A stretch of DNA of 64,000 bases, taken from NCBI RefSeq assembly GCF_042685745.1, contig NZ_JBHUNT010000001.1, positions 5,675,915 through 5,739,914 on the forward strand, read 5' to 3'. Position 1 is the stretch's first letter; each line of letters starts with the position of its first letter. Below are positions 1 through 7,964 of the stretch, piece by piece. This DNA comes from Prauserella_A oleivorans. Lineage in GTDB: Bacteria; Actinomycetota; Actinomycetes; Mycobacteriales; Pseudonocardiaceae. A program made the position numbers and the translations under genes. The notes beneath the pieces are model-generated. The model was not told the origin of the DNA and did no database searches. It saw only the letters and a program-made list of their open reading frames with translations.

Positions 1-1329
1 TGGCCGGGCGGAGCCGGTGGCTGCTGCGGGCCGGGGGCGATCGGCACAGGAGACCCCGCCTGGCCCGCGAACGGCTGGCCGAACGGCGGCGCGTAGCCCG
101 GAGCGCCGTACGGCTGCTGCGCCACCGGCGGCACGGGCGCCACCGGCTGCTGCATCGGCTGCGCACCCGGGGCCGGCGCCGGGCCGCCGGAGTAGCCGGC
201 GAGGTGCGTCTGCCCGGACGCGGCCGCGGGAAACGCCGTGCCGCTCGGGGGTGTCGGGGCGTCGGCGAACCCTCTGGGCAGACCGGCGAGGCCGCTCGGC
301 GGGGTCGGTGCGTCCGGCAGCGCGATCGGCCCGGTTCCCTCGTCGCCGGATCCGGCCACGGGCGATCCCGGAACACGCAGGTCCGGGGCCGGCAGGTCGC
401 TCCCCGGCGCCTCCGGGCCGGGCAGGTCGGTGTGGTCCCGGAGGTGGTCCGGCAGCCCGGATGGCGGGCCGGACTCGCCCCCCCGGCAGCGGCAGGCCGG
501 GCGCGGCGCCGCCCTGGTGTGCCGGCAGCCCCGGCCCACCGGGTTCGCCCCGCTCGCCCGCATCTTCCGGCAGCCCCGGCACGCCACCCTCGCCGAGCCG
601 CTCGAGCAGCCCCGGCTCTCCGGGGCCGCCACGCTGCTCCAGCAGTCCCTGTCCGCCGGGCTCGTCGAGGCCGGCGAGCGCGTCCGGCGCGGACTCCACG
701 CCCGCGAGCGCGTCCTCCACCACGGACCGGGGCAGCCCGGTCACCGTGCTGAGCAGGCCGGACTGGCCGTCGGCCGTGTGCGCCCCCGGGTGGGCATTGA
801 CGACGTCGCCGACCGGCCGCGCCGGACCGTCCACACCGGCGCCGACCGCGTCGACCAGGCCGCTGGTGACCGCACCGACGTTGGTCGCGGTGCCGCGCAG
901 GACGGTGTCCAGCCCGGCCAGTGCGGCCGGGTGGCCGGACTCGGCGGCGACCATCGCGGCATCCCGGTTCCGCGCGGCGTCCACGAGGTTGCGCACGATC
1001 TCGACCTTGGCCGCGGCGACCTGCTCGGCGGCACGATCCAGCCGGTCGGCGGCCTGCTGGGCTCCCTGCGCGGCCGTGGTGAGCCGGCCACCGTCCGGGT
1101 CGACGAATCCGCTCCACTTCTGCCTGGCCGCCTCGGCGGTGTCGCCGGTCATCGCGCCCAGCGCCTTGCCGGCGACCGTGTCCGCCTCGGCGGCCAGCGT
1201 GGTCAGCTCCTGCGCCGCCTGACGCCATGCACCGGCCTGCGCGCGCATGGCGTCCTCGTCGGCCCGCGGCCAGTTGACCCCGGTTGCTGCGGCGACGTCG
1301 GCCAGTTCGGCGGGAAGCTCGATGCCCAT
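1..1329 (-). CDS. N-terminal part of a CpnT-like type VII substrate (frameshifted, runs off window)
   Basis: The gene reads leftward from ATG at 1329 (MGIELPAELADVA) and leaves the window without a stop. Residues 1 to about 150 form the alpha-helical WXG100-like region known from the N-terminus of CpnT-type channel/toxin proteins, with KWSGF near residue 78. From about residue 200 it becomes a Gly/Pro/Leu-rich low-complexity linker, then a Gln/Pro-rich stretch. The upstream frame is convincing down to about 485. Below that, the plausible Pro/Gly/Gln-rich peptide continues only in the neighbouring frame. The break falls on seven consecutive G residues (coding strand, 478-484); six G would keep one frame. 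Neither frame stops before the edge, so the call rests on composition. In related loci the C-terminus carries a toxin, but nothing of it is visible here. It follows ybaB and espC-like genes. Confidence 0.7.
   Translation of the reverse strand, partial: MGIELPAELADVAAATGVNWPRADEDAMRAQAGAWRQAAQELTTLAAEADTVAGKALGAMTGDTAEAARQKWSGFVDPDGGRLTTAAQGAQQAADRLDRAAEQVAAAKVEIVRNLVDAARNRDAAMVAAESGHPAALAGLDTVLRGTATNVGAVTSGLVDAVGAGVDGPARPVGDVVNAHPGAHTADGQSGLLSTVTGLPRSVVEDALAGVESAPDALAGLDEPGGQGLLEQRGGPGEPGLLERLGEGGVPGLPEDAGERGEPGGPGLPAHQGGAAPGLPLPGGRVRPAIRAAGPPPGPHRPARPGGAGERPAGPGPACSGIARGRIRRRGNRADRAAGRTDPAERPRRSAQRVRRRPDTPERHGVSRGRVRADAPRRLLRRPGAGPGCAADAAAGGARAAGGAAAVRRSGLRAAVRPAVRGPGGVSCADRPRPAAATGSARP
478..484 (-). 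other. G7 homopolymer at apparent frameshift
   Basis: Seven C on the plus strand (G7 in the coding strand) mark where the reading frame of the CpnT-like gene changes. Deleting one G joins LPLPG to GESGPPSGLP and keeps a consistent linker composition on both sides. This could be an assembly or sequencing error, a genuine inactivating mutation, or a slippage-prone switch. Confidence 0.6.
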
Positions 1330-1337
1330 CGGCGCCC

Positions 1338-1658
1338 CTACCCGGCCGAGCCCGCGTCGGTGACGTCGCCCGCGGCGGCGTCGTCGGCGCTCCGGTAGGC
1401 GCGAGCGGCGGCGGCGAAGGCCTCGCCCATCTCGGTCAGTCCGCCCGCGAGGCCGTCGATGGCGGCCAGCGTGTCGTCGGCCTGCCGGCGGTGCACCGCC
1501 GCGAAGCTCCGGCCGACCTCGTCGTCCCCCCACGGCGCGGTGCCGAGCGACTCCCGCAGGCCAGCGACGATCCGGCCCGCGCGCTCGGTGAGCCCGGCGA
1601 ACTCGGCGGCGTGCGTGCCGAGCCGCTCGGCGTCGACGCCGAAACCCCGGCCGCTCAT
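1338..1658 (-). CDS. EspC-like type VII secretion-associated protein
   Basis: This is a 106-residue all-helical protein beginning MSGRGFGVDAERLGTHA. It matches the ESX-1 EspC/DUF2580 pattern: an N-terminal V-x-x-x-x-L-x-x-x-A helix, a central PWGDDEVGRSFAAVH turn, and a C-terminal helix ending AYRSADDA. The last contains the YxxxD/E export signal of type VII substrates. The start at 1658 overlaps the ybaB stop in an ATGA arrangement. An ATG five codons upstream is possible but would overlap more. Likely role: a small secreted partner or chaperone-like protein for the large substrate encoded next, eight bases downstream. No ESX machinery genes lie in this window, so the secretion system itself must be elsewhere. 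Confidence 0.8.
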   Translation of the reverse strand: MSGRGFGVDAERLGTHAAEFAGLTERAGRIVAGLRESLGTAPWGDDEVGRSFAAVHRRQADDTLAAIDGLAGGLTEMGEAFAAAARAYRSADDAAAGDVTDAGSAG

Positions 1659-2092
1659 CGGGACCTCTGCCAATCGGCGTCGTCGAGCCAGTTCTGGTCC
1701 TCGAAGCTGTCGTCGTCACCGACGTCCTCGGGGGCGAGCTCGGCGGCCCCGAGGTCGGCGGTGCCGAGCAGCAGGGCCTGCGGGTCGGTGCCCGACGGCA
1801 ACGCCGGTGCCAGCACCTCGCCCGCGCCCGTGAAGGCCTTGACCGTCGCGGTGCCGGTCAGCTTGACGATCTGCGCGGCGAGCTCGGCGGGCCGGTAGCG
1901 CTCGTAGGCCTCGTCGGCGATCTCGAGCCCGGTGAGCACACCCCGGGCGCCGACCATGGCCGTGATGAGGCCGTCGTCACTGCTGGCCGACGCGGTGATC
2001 GACGCGAGCTGCCGCTGCACCTCGGCCAGCTGGTCGCGGCTGCGTCGGTAATCGGCGAGTAGCTGCTCCACCTGTGCGCGATGGTCGGTCAC
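1655..2092 (-). CDS. YbaB/EbfC-family protein
   Basis: This 145-residue protein has an N-terminal coiled-coil helix (MTDHRAQVEQLLADYRRSRDQLAEVQRQL), then a small alpha/beta YbaB core (GLITAMVGARGVLTGLEI), and an acidic C-terminal tail (EDVGDDDSFEDQNWLDDADW). YbaB/EbfC proteins are dimeric nucleoid-associated DNA-binding proteins. In actinomycetes, divergent members with acidic tails commonly stand at the head of type VII substrate/toxin operons, where their role is unknown. It starts with GTG at 2092 and its stop overlaps the espC-like start, so the three minus-strand genes are probably one transcript. The housekeeping ybaB normally sits beside recR, so this is more likely the toxin-locus paralogue. 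Confidence 0.82.
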   Translation of the reverse strand: MTDHRAQVEQLLADYRRSRDQLAEVQRQLASITASASSDDGLITAMVGARGVLTGLEIADEAYERYRPAELAAQIVKLTGTATVKAFTGAGEVLAPALPSGTDPQALLLGTADLGAAELAPEDVGDDDSFEDQNWLDDADWQRSR

Positions 2093-2177
2093 GGCACTCT
2101 CCCGACGTCCGTTGGTGCGTGTTCACAGCGCCCGGCTAGGTCTCGGACGCAGCAGGGCGGCCCCCGGTTCCCTCCGT

Positions 2178-2211
2178 CACCACGATGTTGTGCACTCGTG
2201 CCGTCGTGGTG
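2178..2211 (-). terminator. Inverted repeat after HMG-CoA lyase gene
   Basis: CACCACGA (2178-2185) pairs with TCGTGGTG (2204-2211) across an 18-nt loop, 12 bases beyond the lyase stop. There is no clear T-run, so termination activity is plausible but weakly supported. Confidence 0.4.
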
Positions 2212-2222
2212 CTGCGGCCTCG

Positions 2223-3167
2223 CTAGCCGGCGAGGGCCTTGACCACCCGCGAGGGACTGGGCCTGCCGAGCCGCTGCGCCATCCACGTGCTCGTGGCCAC
2301 CAGGGCGTCGAGGTCGGCGCCGTGCTCGATGCCGAGCCCGTCGAGCATCCACACCAGGTCCTCGGTGGCGAGGTTGCCGGTGGCCGACTCCGCGTACGGG
2401 CAGCCGCCGAGCCCGCCCGCGGAGGAGTCCACAGTGGAGACCCCGCGGCGCAACGCGGCGAGCGTGTTGGCCAGCGCCTGCCCGTAGGTGTCGTGGAAGT
2501 GCACCGCGAGCGCGTCGACGCCGACCCCGGCGGCCACGAACGCGTCGATCAGCCGCTCCACCTGGCCCGCCGTGGCGACGCCGATGGTGTCGCCCAGCGA
2601 CAGCTGCGAGCAGCCGAGGTCGAGCAGCCGCTTGCCGACCCGCACGACCTGCTCCGCGCTCACGACGCCCTCCCACGGGTCACCGAAGCACATCGAGAGG
2701 TAGCCCCGCACCTCCATTCCCTCGGCACGGGCGCGGGCGAGCACGGGCTCGAACATCGCGAACTGCCCGTCCACCGAGGTGTTGAGGTTGCGCTTGGCGA
2801 AGGTCTCCGTGGCGCTGCCGAACACCGCGATGTGGCCGACCCCCGCCGCGACCGCGCGGTCCAGACCACGCTCGTTCGGCACCAGCACGGGGTAGCGGAC
2901 GCCGGGCCGCCGGTCCAGCCTGCCGAGCAACTCCTCGGCGTCGGCGAGCTGTGGCACCCACTTGGGGTGGACGAAACTCGTCGCCTCGAGTGTCGTCAGG
3001 CCCGCGCCGGCCAGCCGGTCGAGGAACTCCAGCTTCACGTCCACGGGCACGGTGGCCGCCTCGTTCTGCAGGCCGTCGCGAGGGCCGACTTCCCAGATCG
3101 TGACCCGGCTCGGCAACTCCCCGGTCGCGGTGAGGCGTTCCGGCAGTCCCAGCTCACGCACCCCCAT
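2223..3167 (-). CDS. Hydroxymethylglutaryl-CoA lyase
   Basis: This 314-residue TIM-barrel enzyme cleaves HMG-CoA to acetyl-CoA and acetoacetate (leucine catabolism, ketone body formation). The HMGL-like signature EVGPRDGLQNE lies near residue 26. The second-half metal motif AVHFHDTYGQALAN is present, as is the conserved cysteine loop GGLGGCPYAESATGN, where the Cys is the catalytic/regulatory residue of the family. Length is normal for bacterial MvaB-type lyases. It starts with ATG at 3167, five bases after the PH-domain gene stop, so the two are probably co-transcribed. Proximity to the acyl-CoA carboxylase genes fits branched-chain acyl-CoA breakdown, although no methylcrotonyl-CoA-specific genes are visible here. 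Confidence 0.92.
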   Translation of the reverse strand: MGVRELGLPERLTATGELPSRVTIWEVGPRDGLQNEAATVPVDVKLEFLDRLAGAGLTTLEATSFVHPKWVPQLADAEELLGRLDRRPGVRYPVLVPNERGLDRAVAAGVGHIAVFGSATETFAKRNLNTSVDGQFAMFEPVLARARAEGMEVRGYLSMCFGDPWEGVVSAEQVVRVGKRLLDLGCSQLSLGDTIGVATAGQVERLIDAFVAAGVGVDALAVHFHDTYGQALANTLAALRRGVSTVDSSAGGLGGCPYAESATGNLATEDLVWMLDGLGIEHGADLDALVATSTWMAQRLGRPSPSRVVKALAG

Positions 3168-3172
3168 GCCGC

Positions 3173-3754
3173 TCAGCGCCCCCGCCCGCGCGGCGGCTCC
3201 TGGCGGCCCGGCAACGGCTGGGTGGACTGGGAGCCGTGGTCGGGCTGGACACCGTAGTCGTCGTACGGGTTCTCGTTGACCTGCCGGTAGATGAGCGTGT
3301 GCACGCGTTCCACACTCGGGATGTCATCGAAGGTCAGCGGCTCGTCCGAGGCGGACTCGATGATGAGGGTCCCGCAGCCGAAGATCCGGTCGAGCAGGCC
3401 GTGCTCGAACTGCACGCTGTTGATGCGGCCCATCGGGATGTCGATGCCGGTGCGCTTGACGACGCCTTCACGGGCGATGACCCGGTCGGTGGTGACGATG
3501 AAGTGCGTGGTGCGCCACCGCACGAACGGCGTCAGCACCAGCCACACCAGCAGGATCAGACCCACCACACCGACCGCGATCAACCCGACCGTGTTCCACG
3601 GCGACTCCAGGTCACGGGCGAGCAGCGCGAACCAGGTGCCGAGACCGGCGATCACGATGAGCATCAGCACCGGGAAGATCAGCATCTTGAAGTGTGGATG
3701 CTTGTGCGTGACGACGCGCTCGCCCTCGCTGAGCAAACCGTCCGGATAGGCCAC
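3173..3754 (-). CDS. PH-domain (YdbS/DUF304-type) membrane protein
   Basis: This protein of about 193 residues starts at GTG 3754 (VAYPDGLLSEGERVVTHKHPHFK). That start is preferred because GGGGAG lies eight bases upstream and because the N-terminus resembles the mycobacterial Rv3278c-type protein. Two transmembrane helices (IFPVLMLIVIAGLGTWFALL and TVGLIAVGVVGLILLVWLVL) precede a bacterial PH domain (WRTTHFIVTTDRVIAREGVVKRTGIDIPMGRINSVQF). The C-terminal tail is disordered and Gln/Pro-rich. Function is unknown; such proteins probably act in the membrane or envelope. It sits between birA and HMG-CoA lyase, all on the same strand, reproducing the mycobacterial order next to birA. Confidence 0.85.
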   Translation of the reverse strand: MAYPDGLLSEGERVVTHKHPHFKMLIFPVLMLIVIAGLGTWFALLARDLESPWNTVGLIAVGVVGLILLVWLVLTPFVRWRTTHFIVTTDRVIAREGVVKRTGIDIPMGRINSVQFEHGLLDRIFGCGTLIIESASDEPLTFDDIPSVERVHTLIYRQVNENPYDDYGVQPDHGSQSTQPLPGRQEPPRGRGR

Positions 3755-3819
3755 CGCGAACACTCCCCGCAATCTGTCGTCGCCGCCCGTGCGATCACCG
3801 TACCGCCATCGGCGGCGAT

Positions 3820-4653
3820 TCACTCGCTCACCGGGCGAAGGTGCACGACGTCGCCCGCGAACACCGTCCGGCGCCCGCCCTCCTGCGGTTCGATGACGAG
3901 CGCACCGGTGGAATCCAGGTCCACGGCGTCGCCGACGAGGGTGCCGCCGCCCGCGATCATGATCTTCACGTGCCTGCCGAGCGTCGAGCACCGCGAGCGG
4001 TACAGCTCGAGCAGCCCGGCCTCGGCGAGGTCGCCGCCCGCCCGCCGCCACGCGCTCTCGCGCTCGTGCAACGCGGTGAGCAGGGACAGGCAGATGCCGG
4101 TGCGATCCGTCGTCCGCGCCCCCAGATCGGCCAGCGACACCGGCGGCAGCCCTCCGGGGGCGGGCGGCACGGCGTCGCGGGGCGGGTCGACGTTGATGCC
4201 GATGCCGAGGATCACCGCCTGTTCCTCCGAGGGTGCCGCCTCGGAGAGAATCCCGGCGCACTTGCCTGCGCCGTCGGCGGCGAGCACGTCGTTGGGCCAC
4301 TTGAGCGCCGCGTCGACGCCGAGCTCGTCGGCGAGGTCGAGCACGGCGAGCCCGGCCACCACCGCGAGCGAACCCAGCCCGGCCACCGGCACCCCGGCGG
4401 GGCGCAGCAGGACACTGCAGTACACGCCGGTCCCGGCGGGCGAGGACCAGGTCCGGCCGCGCCTGCCCACTCCCGCTGTCTGTTCCTCGGCGATGAGCAC
4501 GGTGCGGTCGGCCGCGCCGTCCACCACGGCCTGGCGCAGGTCCGCGTTGGTCGAGCCGGTGCTGGGCACGACGTCGATCCAGGCGTAGGGGCCCACCGGG
4601 TGGATGAGCCGGGCCCGCAGCCGGGAGGCGTCGATGTGTTTCCGCGCGACCAC
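3820..4653 (-). CDS. birA: Biotin--[acyl-CoA carboxylase] ligase BirA
   Basis: This ligase of about 277 residues transfers biotin to the BCCP lysine of acyl-CoA carboxylases. The biotin/ATP-binding motif GVGRRGRTWSSPAGTGVY and the LKWPNDVLA motif are clear, followed by GIGINVDPP and a C-terminal SH3-like domain (GTLVGDAVDLDSTGALVI). There is no N-terminal helix-turn-helix, so it is a monofunctional ligase, not a repressor. The start at GTG 4653 (VVARKHIDA) is chosen over an upstream one at 4734, which would run into the accD5 promoter. It is divergent from accD5 and, together with accA3 at 33 kb, forms a functional set. Confidence 0.93.
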   Translation of the reverse strand: MVARKHIDASRLRARLIHPVGPYAWIDVVPSTGSTNADLRQAVVDGAADRTVLIAEEQTAGVGRRGRTWSSPAGTGVYCSVLLRPAGVPVAGLGSLAVVAGLAVLDLADELGVDAALKWPNDVLAADGAGKCAGILSEAAPSEEQAVILGIGINVDPPRDAVPPAPGGLPPVSLADLGARTTDRTGICLSLLTALHERESAWRRAGGDLAEAGLLELYRSRCSTLGRHVKIMIAGGGTLVGDAVDLDSTGALVIEPQEGGRRTVFAGDVVHLRPVSE

Positions 4654-4749
4654 GCGCAGGACCCTAGCCGCACCCGACAACGGCGCCGGACCGGCCACAC
4701 GGCGTCGCAGGGGTTGGCTACGCCACACCGGCACCGTGGCGCCGGAAGC

Positions 4750-4755
4750 TAAGCT
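4750..4755 (+). promoter_or_regulatory. -10 box of accD5
   Basis: TAAGCT lies eight bases before the accD5 ATG, fitting the TANNNT -10 of leaderless actinobacterial promoters. No Shine-Dalgarno sequence is seen between it and the start. Confidence 0.5.
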
Positions 4756-4763
4756 GCCGTGCT

Positions 4764-6404
4764 ATGAGCAGCGCAACGGAGCCGATCGGGACCCCTCCCG
4801 ATGCAGAGCCGGACATTCACACGACGGCGGGCAAGCTCGCGGACCTCTACCTGCGCTACGACGAGGCCGTGCACGCCGGTTCGGCCCGTGCCGTGGAGCG
4901 CCAGCACGCCAAGGGCAAGAAGACGGCGCGGGAGCGGATCGACATGCTGCTCGACCCCGGCTCGTTCGTCGAGCTGGACGAGTTCGCCCGGCACCGCTCC
5001 ACCAACTTCGGGCAGGAGAAGAACCGCCCCTACGGCGACGGCGTGGTCACCGGCTACGGCACCATCGACGGCCGTCCCGTGTGCGTGTTCAGCCAGGACG
5101 TCACGGTGTTCGGCGGCTCGCTCGGCGAGGTCTACGGCGAGAAGATCGTCAAGGTGATGGACCTGGCCATCAAGACCGGCCGCCCCATCATCGGCATCAA
5201 CGAGGGCGGCGGCGCGCGCATCCAGGAGGGCGTGGTCTCGCTCGGGCTCTACGGCGAGATCTTCCGCCGCAACACGCACGCCTCCGGGGTGATCCCGCAG
5301 ATCTCGCTCATCATGGGCGCCAACGCGGGCGGGCACGTCTACTCCCCCGCGCTGACCGATTTCGTGGTGATGGTCGACCAGACCTCGCACATGTTCATCA
5401 CCGGCCCGGACGTCATCAAGACGGTGACGGGCGAGGAGGTCACCTTCGAGGACCTCGGTGGCGGACGCACGCACAACACCAAGTCCGGCAACGCGCACTA
5501 CCTCGGCTCGGACGAGGAGGACGCGATCGCCTACGTCAAGGAGCTGCTGAGCTTCCTGCCGTCGAACAACCTGTCGGACCCGCCGGTGTTCGAGGCGCCC
5601 GAGCCGTCCGAGGCCTCGATCGCCGACGACGTCACCGACACCGACCGGGAGCTCGACACGCTGGTGCCGGACTCGCCGAACCAGCCCTACGACATGCACG
5701 AGGTCATCACCCGCGTCGTCGACGACGGCGAGTTCCTCGAGGTGCAGGAGCTGTTCGCGCCCAACGTCATCGTCGGCTTCGGCCGGGTGGACGGGCACAG
5801 CGTGGGCGTGGTGGCCAACCAGCCGACGCAGTTCGCCGGCTGCCTGGACATCGACGCCTCCGAGAAGGCGGCGCGATTCGTGCGCACGTGCGACGCGTTC
5901 AACGTCCCGGTGCTGACGTTCGTGGACGTGCCCGGCTTCCTGCCCGGCACCGACCAGGAGTGGAACGGCATCATCCGGCGTGGCGCGAAGCTGATCTACG
6001 CCTACGCCGAGGCGACCGTCCCGCTGGTCACGGTCATCACCCGCAAGGCCTACGGCGGCGCGTACGACGTCATGGGCTCGAAGCACCTCGGCGCCGACAT
6101 CAACGTCGCGTGGCCGACCGCGCAGATCGCGGTGATGGGCGCGCAGGGGGCGGCCAACATCGTGCACCGCAAGACGCTGGCCAGCGCCGCCGACAAGGGC
6201 GAGGACGTGGAGGCGCTGCGGGCTCGACTCATCCAGGAGTACGAGGACACGCTGTGCAACCCGTACGTCGCGGCCGAGCGCGGGTACGTCGACGGCGTGA
6301 TCCCGCCCGCGCACACGCGCGGCTACGTGGCGCGCGCGCTGCGGATGCTGCGGGAGAAGCGCGAGACCCTGCCGCCGAAGAAGCACGGGAACATTCCGCT
6401 GTGA
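4764..6404 (+). CDS. accD5: Propionyl-CoA carboxylase beta subunit (AccD5/PccB type)
   Basis: This 546-residue carboxyltransferase subunit moves the carboxyl group from carboxybiotin to an acyl-CoA. It has two crotonase-like halves: the acyl-CoA-binding N-half (GINEGGGARIQEGV, oxyanion-hole GANAGGHVYSPALTDF) and the carboxybiotin-binding C-half (GFLPGTDQEWNGIIRRGAKL, KAYGGAYDVMGSKHLGAD). The Asp of GGAYDVMG matches the position that favours propionyl-CoA in Streptomyces PccB, where acetyl-CoA enzymes have Ile. The reaction yields methylmalonyl-CoA, the substrate of the mutAB mutase encoded later in this window. Its stop overlaps the accE start (GTGA). The biotin-carrying partner, accA3, is displaced to 33 kb by the siderophore cluster. 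Confidence 0.96.
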   Translation: MSSATEPIGTPPDAEPDIHTTAGKLADLYLRYDEAVHAGSARAVERQHAKGKKTARERIDMLLDPGSFVELDEFARHRSTNFGQEKNRPYGDGVVTGYGTIDGRPVCVFSQDVTVFGGSLGEVYGEKIVKVMDLAIKTGRPIIGINEGGGARIQEGVVSLGLYGEIFRRNTHASGVIPQISLIMGANAGGHVYSPALTDFVVMVDQTSHMFITGPDVIKTVTGEEVTFEDLGGGRTHNTKSGNAHYLGSDEEDAIAYVKELLSFLPSNNLSDPPVFEAPEPSEASIADDVTDTDRELDTLVPDSPNQPYDMHEVITRVVDDGEFLEVQELFAPNVIVGFGRVDGHSVGVVANQPTQFAGCLDIDASEKAARFVRTCDAFNVPVLTFVDVPGFLPGTDQEWNGIIRRGAKLIYAYAEATVPLVTVITRKAYGGAYDVMGSKHLGADINVAWPTAQIAVMGAQGAANIVHRKTLASAADKGEDVEALRARLIQEYEDTLCNPYVAAERGYVDGVIPPAHTRGYVARALRMLREKRETLPPKKHGNIPL

Positions 6405-6643
6405 CCGCTGACGAGACACCACAGGAGGAGCAGCCGCAGCGGCCGCTGCTGCGCGTCGTCCGGGGCAACCCGGACGACGCCGAGCTGGCGGCGCTGACGG
6501 CCGTGATCGCGGGCCTCGCCGCGGCGAGCCCGGAACGGGAGGAGCCGCCCGCCCGGTCGCGCTGGGCGGACCGGGCGGCGCTGGTCCGGGCACCGCTACA
6601 CCCGGGTCAGGGCGCCTGGCGAGCGTCCGCCTTCCCGCGCTGA
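6401..6643 (+). CDS. accE: Acyl-CoA carboxylase epsilon subunit
   Basis: This 80-residue protein begins VTADETPQEEQPQRPLLRVVRGNPDDAELAALTAVIAG. The LLRVVRGNPDDAELAALTAV block followed by a W and a short C-terminal tail is the signature of actinobacterial AccE/PccE subunits. These stabilise and activate the alpha-beta carboxylase complex. It is translationally coupled to accD5 through a GTGA overlap. Its 3' end overlaps the convergent MFS gene by 48 bases, so the last 16 codons are read on both strands. Position, size and motif agree with the Rv3281 type. Confidence 0.93.
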   Translation: MTADETPQEEQPQRPLLRVVRGNPDDAELAALTAVIAGLAAASPEREEPPARSRWADRAALVRAPLHPGQGAWRASAFPR

Positions 6644-7900
6644 GGACTCCGCGGGCGGCGTGCCCGCATGCGCCCGGAGCCGCACCACCCCGATGACGCC
6701 GGCCACGGCCAGTGCGAGCGGAACACCGAAGGCGAGCCGGTGCGCGTTCTCGTCCCGGACCCCGGCGGCGAGCAGCGCGTCCAGCAGCACGCCCGCCCCG
6801 AGCTGCGCCACCACGGCGAAGGTGAACCCGCCCATGTTGGCCAGACCGCTGGCCACGCCGGCGCGGTGACCGGGATTGGCGGAGCGGGCGAGGTCGAAGG
6901 CCAGCATGCTCACTCCACCGCCGACGCCGATCGCGGCGAGCACCACGGCCAGCACCCACGCCGGGGCGGCCGCGGGCAACGCCACGAGTAGCGCGGAGCA
7001 ACCGAGTGCCAGCAGTACGGCCGCGAGCACGAGCCCGCCGCGGGCCGCCGGCCTGCGCGAGGCCAGCTGCCCCGCCGCCGTGCTGCTCACGACGAAGCCC
7101 ACCACGACCACGGCGAGCAGCGCACCGGCCGTCCCCTCGGACAGCCGGTGCGCGCCGACGAGGTAGGGCTGGCCGAGCACGGCCGTGAACGTGACGAACG
7201 AGCCCATGAGCGTGAAGTGCGTGAACAGGGCGTGCCGGGTGCCGCGGTTGCGCCAGGCGAGCCGGACGCTCTCCCCAAGCGGCTCCCGCGGACCGTCCGA
7301 GGGGACGTCGGTGGCCTCGCCGGCCTCGGTGCGGGGTGCCTCGCGCAGGCCGGCAGCGGCGGCGACCAGCAGCACCACGGTGGCGGCCCCGGCGACGAGG
7401 AACGCGCCCGTCCATCCGCGCGCCTGCAGCAGCGCCGCGAGCGGCGCCGTCGCGACGAGCTGGCCGAGCCCGCCGATCATGCCGGTCAGCGCGGCCACGA
7501 AGGCGTAGCGGTTGCCGGGGAACCAGTTCTGGGCGATGCGCAGGACGCTGACGAACATGCAGGCGTCGCCCGCGCCGATGAGCGCGCGGCCCGTCATCGC
7601 TGCCGGGTAGCCGGTGGCGAGCGCCAGCACGACCGAACCCGCAGCCATCAGCGTCATGCCGCCGAGCAGCAGCTTGCGGGGGCCGAGGCGATCGTTGCCG
7701 ACGCCGACGGGCACCTGCAGCAGCGCGTACAGCGCGAACTGCACCACCGAGAACGCCGCGAGACCGGTGGCGTCGATGCCGAAGCGCTGCTGGGCAGTCA
7801 GCCCGGCCACGGACAGGCTCATCCGGTGGAAGAGCGCCATGAGGTAACACAGCGCACCGATGCCCCACATGAGCCACGGCAGCCACGGTCGGGTCCGCAC
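6596..7900 (-). CDS. MFS transporter
   Basis: This protein of about 434 residues has twelve predicted membrane helices and the MFS loop signature NDRLGPRKLLLGG after helix 2. The second half starts after a hydrophilic linker (PRTEAGEATDVPSDGPREPLGES). The start is taken as GTG 7900 (VRTRPWLPW), six bases after AGGGGG; an ATG at 7921 is less well placed. Substrate is unknown; the general form (NWFPGNRYAFVAALTGMIGGLGQL) resembles anion/organic-acid-type or D-galactonate-like MFS members. It is divergent from a GntR regulator with 64 bases between starts, so that regulator probably controls it. The pair is absent at this place in mycobacteria and interrupts accE-maf. Confidence 0.85.
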   Translation of the reverse strand: MRTRPWLPWLMWGIGALCYLMALFHRMSLSVAGLTAQQRFGIDATGLAAFSVVQFALYALLQVPVGVGNDRLGPRKLLLGGMTLMAAGSVVLALATGYPAAMTGRALIGAGDACMFVSVLRIAQNWFPGNRYAFVAALTGMIGGLGQLVATAPLAALLQARGWTGAFLVAGAATVVLLVAAAAGLREAPRTEAGEATDVPSDGPREPLGESVRLAWRNRGTRHALFTHFTLMGSFVTFTAVLGQPYLVGAHRLSEGTAGALLAVVVVGFVVSSTAAGQLASRRPAARGGLVLAAVLLALGCSALLVALPAAAPAWVLAVVLAAIGVGGGVSMLAFDLARSANPGHRAGVASGLANMGGFTFAVVAQLGAGVLLDALLAAGVRDENAHRLAFGVPLALAVAGVIGVVRLRAHAGTPPAESSAREGGRSPGALTRV

Positions 7901-7922
7901 CACACTCCCCCTTGCCCACATC

Positions 7923-7944
7923 TTGCATCTATCTTGTATCCAAG
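7923..7944. promoter_or_regulatory. Candidate GntR operator in the divergent promoter
   Basis: CTTGTATCCAAG (7933-7944) is an inverted repeat CTTG-N4-CAAG, preceded by the related half-site CTTGCATC at 7922-7929. It lies in the 64-bp region between the MFS and GntR genes, where an autoregulatory operator is expected. FadR-subfamily sites are short palindromes of this kind, but the exact site is an inference. Confidence 0.45.
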
Positions 7945-7952
7945 GTGGCGGC

Positions 7953-7958
7953 TACCAT
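7953..7958 (+). promoter_or_regulatory. -10 box of the GntR gene
   Basis: TACCAT ends six bases before the ATG at 7965, the spacing expected for a leaderless transcript. Confidence 0.5.
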
Positions 7959-7964
7959 GCGGGC

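Noticed and set aside
4604..6643. Long open frame in another phase across accD5
   Set aside because: It is an Arg/Gly-rich shadow of accD5; only its last 80 codons (accE, from 6401) are real.
4749..7928. Very long minus-strand open frame
   Set aside because: It is opposite accD5 and in the wrong phase for the MFS gene; composition is typical of antisense of GC-rich coding sequence.
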